A DNA stretch of 64,000 bases from Ectobius pallidus (Eukaryota > Arthropoda > Insecta > Blattodea > Ectobiidae), in contig CAXKWD010000005.1 in NCBI GenBank assembly GCA_964059195.1, positions 92,145,882-92,209,881 of the forward strand, in the 5' to 3' direction. Shown piece after piece: positions 27,901 to 33,900 of this stretch. The notes under the pieces were generated by a model. The model had not been told where the DNA came from, made no database searches, and saw only the letters and a program-made list of their open reading frames with translations. Position 1 is the first letter of the stretch; each line of letters starts with the position of its first letter. A program made the position numbers and the translations under genes.

Positions 27901-30900
27901 TTAAACCACTTACACATATAATAAACACATCATTTGAAACTGGTACTTTTCCTGATGCTCTTAAAAGAGGAAAAATAATCCCTGTTTTTAAGAAGGGTGA
28001 AAAAACTGATGTTTCCAATTACAGACCAATAACTATTAATTCCTCCCTTTCAAAAATAATTGAGAAAGTATTTTTGAATAGAATGATTAAATTCACAACT
28101 AAGAACAATATCATAACAGGAAATCAATTTGGCTTTCAGAAAAACAAATCCACTAAGGATGCCATTAATTTAACATTAAATAAAATTATAGACTCTCTAA
28201 ATAAAAGGGATAAAGTTATAGGCTTATTTCTTGATTTAAGCAAAGCGTTCGACTGTGTAGACCACAAGGTATTATTATACAAATTAAATTGCTATGGCAT
28301 TAGGGGAATATCAGGAAGCTGGATAGAAAGCTACCTCTCAAAAAGATTACAGTGTACTGAAATTAGTTATTTAAGTAAAAATGGAGAAAAAACAAAATAT
28401 TGCTCAACTTTCCAAACTGTTAAATTTGGAGTTCCTCAGGGGTCGGTCCTTGGACCATTCTTATTCTTGATATATTTAAATGATTTACCTAATAATTTAA
28501 AAAAATTTGACATTGATACTACTTTATATGCCGATGATACTACTATGTTGATATCTAGTAAAACAATTTCAGAAATCAACCATAAGTGCAAGATATTAAG
28601 TGAATTTTTACAAAATTATTTTAATGTACACAACTTGATTCCAAATGTAGATAAAACAAAATATATTGATTTCTCCTTAACTAAAAGTAATCCTGATGAT
28701 ATTAATTTTCTGTACAAAAATCATCATGTTCTCAAATCTGAATTTATAAATTTTCTTGGTATTAATATTGATAGTAAATTGAACTGGAAAAAACAGACTG
28801 AAAACCTCTATAGCAAACTAAATTCAACAATATACTTATTGGTGCAACTATCACAGGTTATAACACAAGAGACATTGATTGTAGTTTACTTTTCGTTATT
28901 TCATTCACACCTTGAATATAATGCCTCTCTATGGGGAGTTATAAATAGTCTTAGCTTTAACCAATTGTTTTCACTACAAAAAAGAGCTATTCGAATTATT
29001 GGGAAATTACAATATAATCAAACTTGCAGGCATACTTTTCCCAAATTAAAAATACTTACACTGACTGGAATCTATCTACATTACGTAATCACATTTGTTA
29101 AAACTAACAAAAATATTAAATTAGTTAGAAATGCAGATGTTCATAATCATTATACGAGAAGAGGTACTGACCTTTTCTTGAACTCTTACAGAGGTGAATT
29201 TGCAAAGAAGAACATAATCTTTTCTGGCTCTAAATTTTATAATATGCTACCACCCCAACTTAAAGAAATACATTCGACAAGAAGTTTTAAGATAAAACTC
29301 AAAGAATTTTTAATTGCCAAATCATTCTACACTATAAAAGAATATGAAGAATACTGTACGGTTTCTAAATTTGAATAAGTATTTTTGTCCTTATCAAATA
29401 TAATAATGCATTATTACTGTATCTTGATAATCTCATACCGATACTGGTCTGTTTTACTTCACTTTTATTTTATTCTGATTTCACAAAATGATGTGGATAT
29501 TATATATACGTTTGCATGTTTATTAATTACTGAGTAGGGCATGTAGCAAAATGGGGTCTGAACAGCTAATATTGTACTTATAGATCACAAATTGTATACC
29601 TGTGTAAACAGCAATTTTAATGTATACTGCAGGGTATTTAAATTGTATATTGTATGACGAAGCCAAAAATTGTAATATTTTATATGGTGAATAAACAAAC
29701 AAACAAACAAACAAACTTGATAGAGAAGTAGCGGCTCCGGTCAAGAAAACCACCATTAACGGCCGTGGGTGTCGGCATGCTGACCACATGTCCCCCAATC
29801 CTGCCATCTGCCTACGGGAGATGACGCAGCGGTCGGGTGGTAGGCAAAGTCTCCAGAGATGTAGCGCCACGGAGTGAGTGGAGTGTGTGTAGTAGTATTC
29901 ATATGTTTTGGAGCTCTTGATTTGCCATCATTCGCTTGCGGGCTTCCCAATAATATTCAGCTATCTGGAATGGTGTCCCAACTATCTTCTGAAGGTCTAC
30001 GCAGACAATCAAGTGATCCTTGTTCATTACTGTATTTGTGTTCTTGCATACTATGCAATGTGGAGAGTCCAGTAGCTTAATTCTATGTAGATGTGCTGCC
30101 AGGCAATCATGACCAGTCTCAAGACGGAATGATGCAACTGTGGTTGATCGGGACTGTTAGGTATTGTATTTGGCTCTAGTAATAAAACCGTCAAAGTCAA
30201 ACATACACATACACAAAGATAAAACATTTGAAAAAATCAGTGGATAAAATACTGACTGCCTGAGGAAGACCTGGAGGACAAGGTCGAAACGTTGCACCGA
30301 GGTATTTTATCCACTGATTTTTTCAAATGTTTTATGTTTGTGTATGTGTATGTTTGACTTTGACGGTTTTAACAAGTTACAGTGGAAAGCTAAGGGCCAG
30401 TTACTATCATTGCACTAGCATGGTTCTAGTAATGTCTTCCATATCTTGGTTGCACAATGGATTTTATTTTTACATAAAATTAAATAAAAATTGTTTACAG
30501 TGGATATTTATTTGTCATTACAACAAAAAACACACAACGTTTCGGTCAAACCATAAGACCTTCTTCAGGTGACTGTTTACAAGAAGAGGTCTTATGGTTT
30601 GACCGAAACGTTGTGTGTTTTTTGTTGTAATGACTAGGGCCCGGATTTTTATGTAATATCAAAGTGCGAAATATGTACATAAAAATGTAGTTAATATCAG
30701 GGAAATATGTAATAAAATATGTAATAATCACAAAATATGTAGTTTAAATTTAATATTTTTAACGCATTAAATATACGAAAATGTTCACTCGAGCTTCTAC
30801 ATGCTACCTCTAATTCTGACAGTGAGTGCAACTTATATGATTTACCAAATTATAGCCTAGTAAAAATGCTTCAGGTACTTAAGTTTGTGGAGAAATATGT

Positions 30901-33900
30901 ATTGTAGCAAAGTCTTTTGTCCTCTTACCCTGAAAACTCACTTTTTGAAGCCGATTGCCCCATTTGAGTTAAGAGTATATTTTTAAAAGACACATGAATT
31001 TTATTATTTGTATGGAATGCACTATACTAGATGCAACTGGAGCTATTTATAACAAGTCTACTTCATACACAAATTGATGCAGCATCTTCCTAGAAAACTC
31101 GTTTGTATCGTGCAAATAACGGTATTTTTGCTTACCTGAAATCTGACTGTAACCCTTCCTAATTAACTGGTTTCAATTTGTAGTACAAAGACCAGCATAC
31201 CTGGCTAGCCCAAGTTCTGAGAAACGATAAGTGCTAATGTACCACCAGAACCACCGTATTTTGCATTTGTGTTGGAATTCACAAAGTTAGAAAAATTTAT
31301 CCCTCCCTTTGGCTACTGAAATGTTTTCTTTGTAGAAGAAAATTAGCTAATTATTTTATTAGTTACTGAAAAATAAAACAAAACTTAATATAATCTTATT
31401 TTTTATGATTTCCTAGATTTTATGTACAAAAATGTTACATTCATTACATAATATGTAAAATATGTAATATTACTATGAATAATTAAAAATATGTAACATC
31501 AAACCCTACTATAATCATATCAAAAGCACAAATAGTCGACATTTCCATTTTTAGTAGTCTATAAGTAAGGGAATAGAATATGTAATTACATAAGAATCCG
31601 GGCCCTAGTAATGACAAATAAATATCCACTGTAAACAATTTTTATTTAATTTTATGTAAATATATTAATCAGTGGAAATCTGAACCATTATGACAGATTT
31701 ATCGGACTTTATTTTGTTGAGTTATATGAGATTTTATTTTCATTTTTGTGTAGAGTTGTACCGATTTTTAAGATAAACAGTTTATCTTACTTTGTTGAAT
31801 AAGTGTACCTTTTTTTGCAAGCATATCAGCCTTCTCGTTTCCTTCCAGACCACAATGTGCTGGAATCCATTGTAGAACAACATTTTTACATAGTTTTTTT
31901 AGCATTTTGATACAATTTTTGGCTTCTATTATTCTATGGTCTTTAAAGTTCTGATTGTGTGTCAGTGCCATTATCGCTGAGCTGGAGTCAGGAAGTATTA
32001 CAGTATTTTGGAAAGAATTGATATGGAGAAATAATTGCTGTAGAGTTGTTAATAACTTGTTAATTTGATTTCACTGAATTAAGGTGAAATTTATAAATGA
32101 CTTCCAGGTAAGTATGCTCTACCAGCTGTCTAGAAATTGATCTATAAATGGCTTCCGTGTCTACAATCCCTTAAGCCTTATCTACAACTGTAACTTGAAG
32201 CAGACACAGCTGACTTTTGGTTTCTGCCATTCACTTGAACAAGTTGTGTTTCTTACAATTTTTGCCAGAGGTGGTCTTTCTCTAGCAGAAGATACTGGAT
32301 GCCGTAACACTAACTGTTACCAACTTCCACTTTGAATAATATAATGTTCTAATGCTTATTACAAAAGTCAATCACTCGTAATAGTTACACTTAACACCCA
32401 CTTGACAAAAATCCATAGTGTTATTATAATTTATTGTCAAGAAAAACAGTACAACTAAAGCAAATTTATATTCACTTTACTGTAGGGTGACCAGTTTCCA
32501 ACCCCCCCCCCCCCAAAAAAAAGGGGGGACACACTGAATATTTCAACACTTTAAAAAAAAAGATCAAAAACATAATCCTAGAATTTGTAGGAAGTTTATA
32601 TAGTGAAGTTATAATTAATTGAAACTTGAGATGGAGGTTTAACATACGTAACTTCACTTAATTCAAGCACTGACCTGAACATGTTTCGAGCAATACTCCA
32701 GATGGAGTATAGCTGATGATGAGTCATGAAGGATTGCTCGAAACATGTTCAGGTCAGTGCTTGAATTAAGTGAAGTTATGTATGTTAAACCTCCATCTCA
32801 AGTTTCAATCAAAAACATAGTTGAATGACATATAATTATTATATAATTATTTTGGATATAAGTTAAATGCAGGCCTAAAGTGTTTATGATAATGGTTACA
32901 CAGTAACAGAATCATCATCATCATTATATTTATGTGAATTCATTATGTCCTTCAAAAAGTTTTCTTTGAGTATCTCTCAAAAATTCAATACGAGAAATAT
33001 GTTGTATCCCCAAATGCTGGTTTCTTTCTGAAAGGCTTCAGTGTTCAAACGAAAAAAATGAACAACACACTGTACATAGCAGCTTTGTTGTTGTGTTTTT
33101 TCTCAAGAAGGGATATTCTTCTTTTAAATCCTGAGTGAAACTGTACTTTTTCGGCATGATAAAAAGCCATTGATGAAGGTATGTCCCAGAAGTCAACCAA
33201 AAAATTTGAAGGGACTCAGACAAACATTTTAATAAAAGAAACTTATGATCTACACAGAATATTTACTGAGCTGTGATGCTTTTTGCCATACAATATTTTA
33301 CTGATAAGTCATTATTAAGGAATGTGTAGGATGCTTTCTCTTCATAATATTTAATCCATTGATAATGTCTCACGGGAAAATTAATTTTTAATACCAGTAC
33401 TTATTAAACAGTGTTTTGAAAATTATGAGCTTTTTTCTTTTGGCAAAATTGGCCTTTCTGAGGGAGTGTTCACACCACTGACACAAGTTTGAATGTTTAT
33501 GTACCGGTATTTGGCATGACCAACTGTCATTATATGGAAACTAAAGGCATTTCGTGAGTCCTCGATTGTAAATACAGAAAGCATATTGTTTGGAAATTTA
33601 TGACAATGTTCAATAGGAACTCTACTATGTAGAACCTCAATGAACAATAAAGATTATTATTATTATTATTATTATGCAGTGTATTGTTTGTTCATTGTTA
33701 GCTAACTTTAAGAGCTAATTTTATTGATACTTTTTATACATTGCAAAGACAGTTTTCTTATGAAACATTCAGATCAAATTACTTAGACTGTTTCTTAACA
33801 GGTAAGATTGCTTATATTTTGTATTTTAAAGTATAGAGTACAGTCATTAGTTGCATATTTCATTATTATGTCTGGGTTGCTGTGGTATCTTGTAACCTCG

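Larger units (their letters stand above)
23808..29715 (+). mobile_element. CR1-like non-LTR retrotransposon inside the SINE
   Basis: Two ORFs on the + strand are followed by a short 3' UTR and a tandem (CAAA)n tail (about 29,692-29,715). No clear target duplication is visible at its own ends. About 4.6 kb remains when the 1,276-bp insert at 24,729 is discounted. A second copy of its 3' UTR ends the window (63,833-64,000). The clade call rests on the SGNH-esterase ORF1 and on AFDCVDH / YADDT motifs of the CR1/L2/Jockey group. Confidence 0.85.
23663..29888 (+). mobile_element. tRNA-derived SINE, split by a LINE
   Basis: The 5' half (23,663-23,807) has the tRNA-like head with B box GGGTTTGATTCCCGG. 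The 3' half (29,716-29,888) runs from TTGATAGAGAAGTAGCGGCT to GCGCCACGGAG. Joined, they match the uninterrupted copies at 39,581, 40,339 and 41,093. The 14-bp duplication GTAGTAGTATTCAT lies at 23649-23662 and 29889-29902, outside the whole assembly. So the SINE came first and the LINE landed inside it. Confidence 0.88.
30456..31665. mobile_element. Penelope-type palindromic relic split by a hAT MITE
   Basis: The left arm (about 30,470-30,550; GTTTACAGTGGATATTTATT) is inverted at 31,610-31,662. Inner copies of ACCATAAGACC...GAAACGTTGTGTG face each other at 30,531-30,625. The hAT element at 30,635-31,607 sits inside one arm. Confidence 0.65.

Noticed and set aside
29523..29870. 115-codon minus-strand frame
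   Set aside because: It spans the LINE 3' UTR, its CAAA tail and the SINE 3' half, so it is a chimera of repeats.
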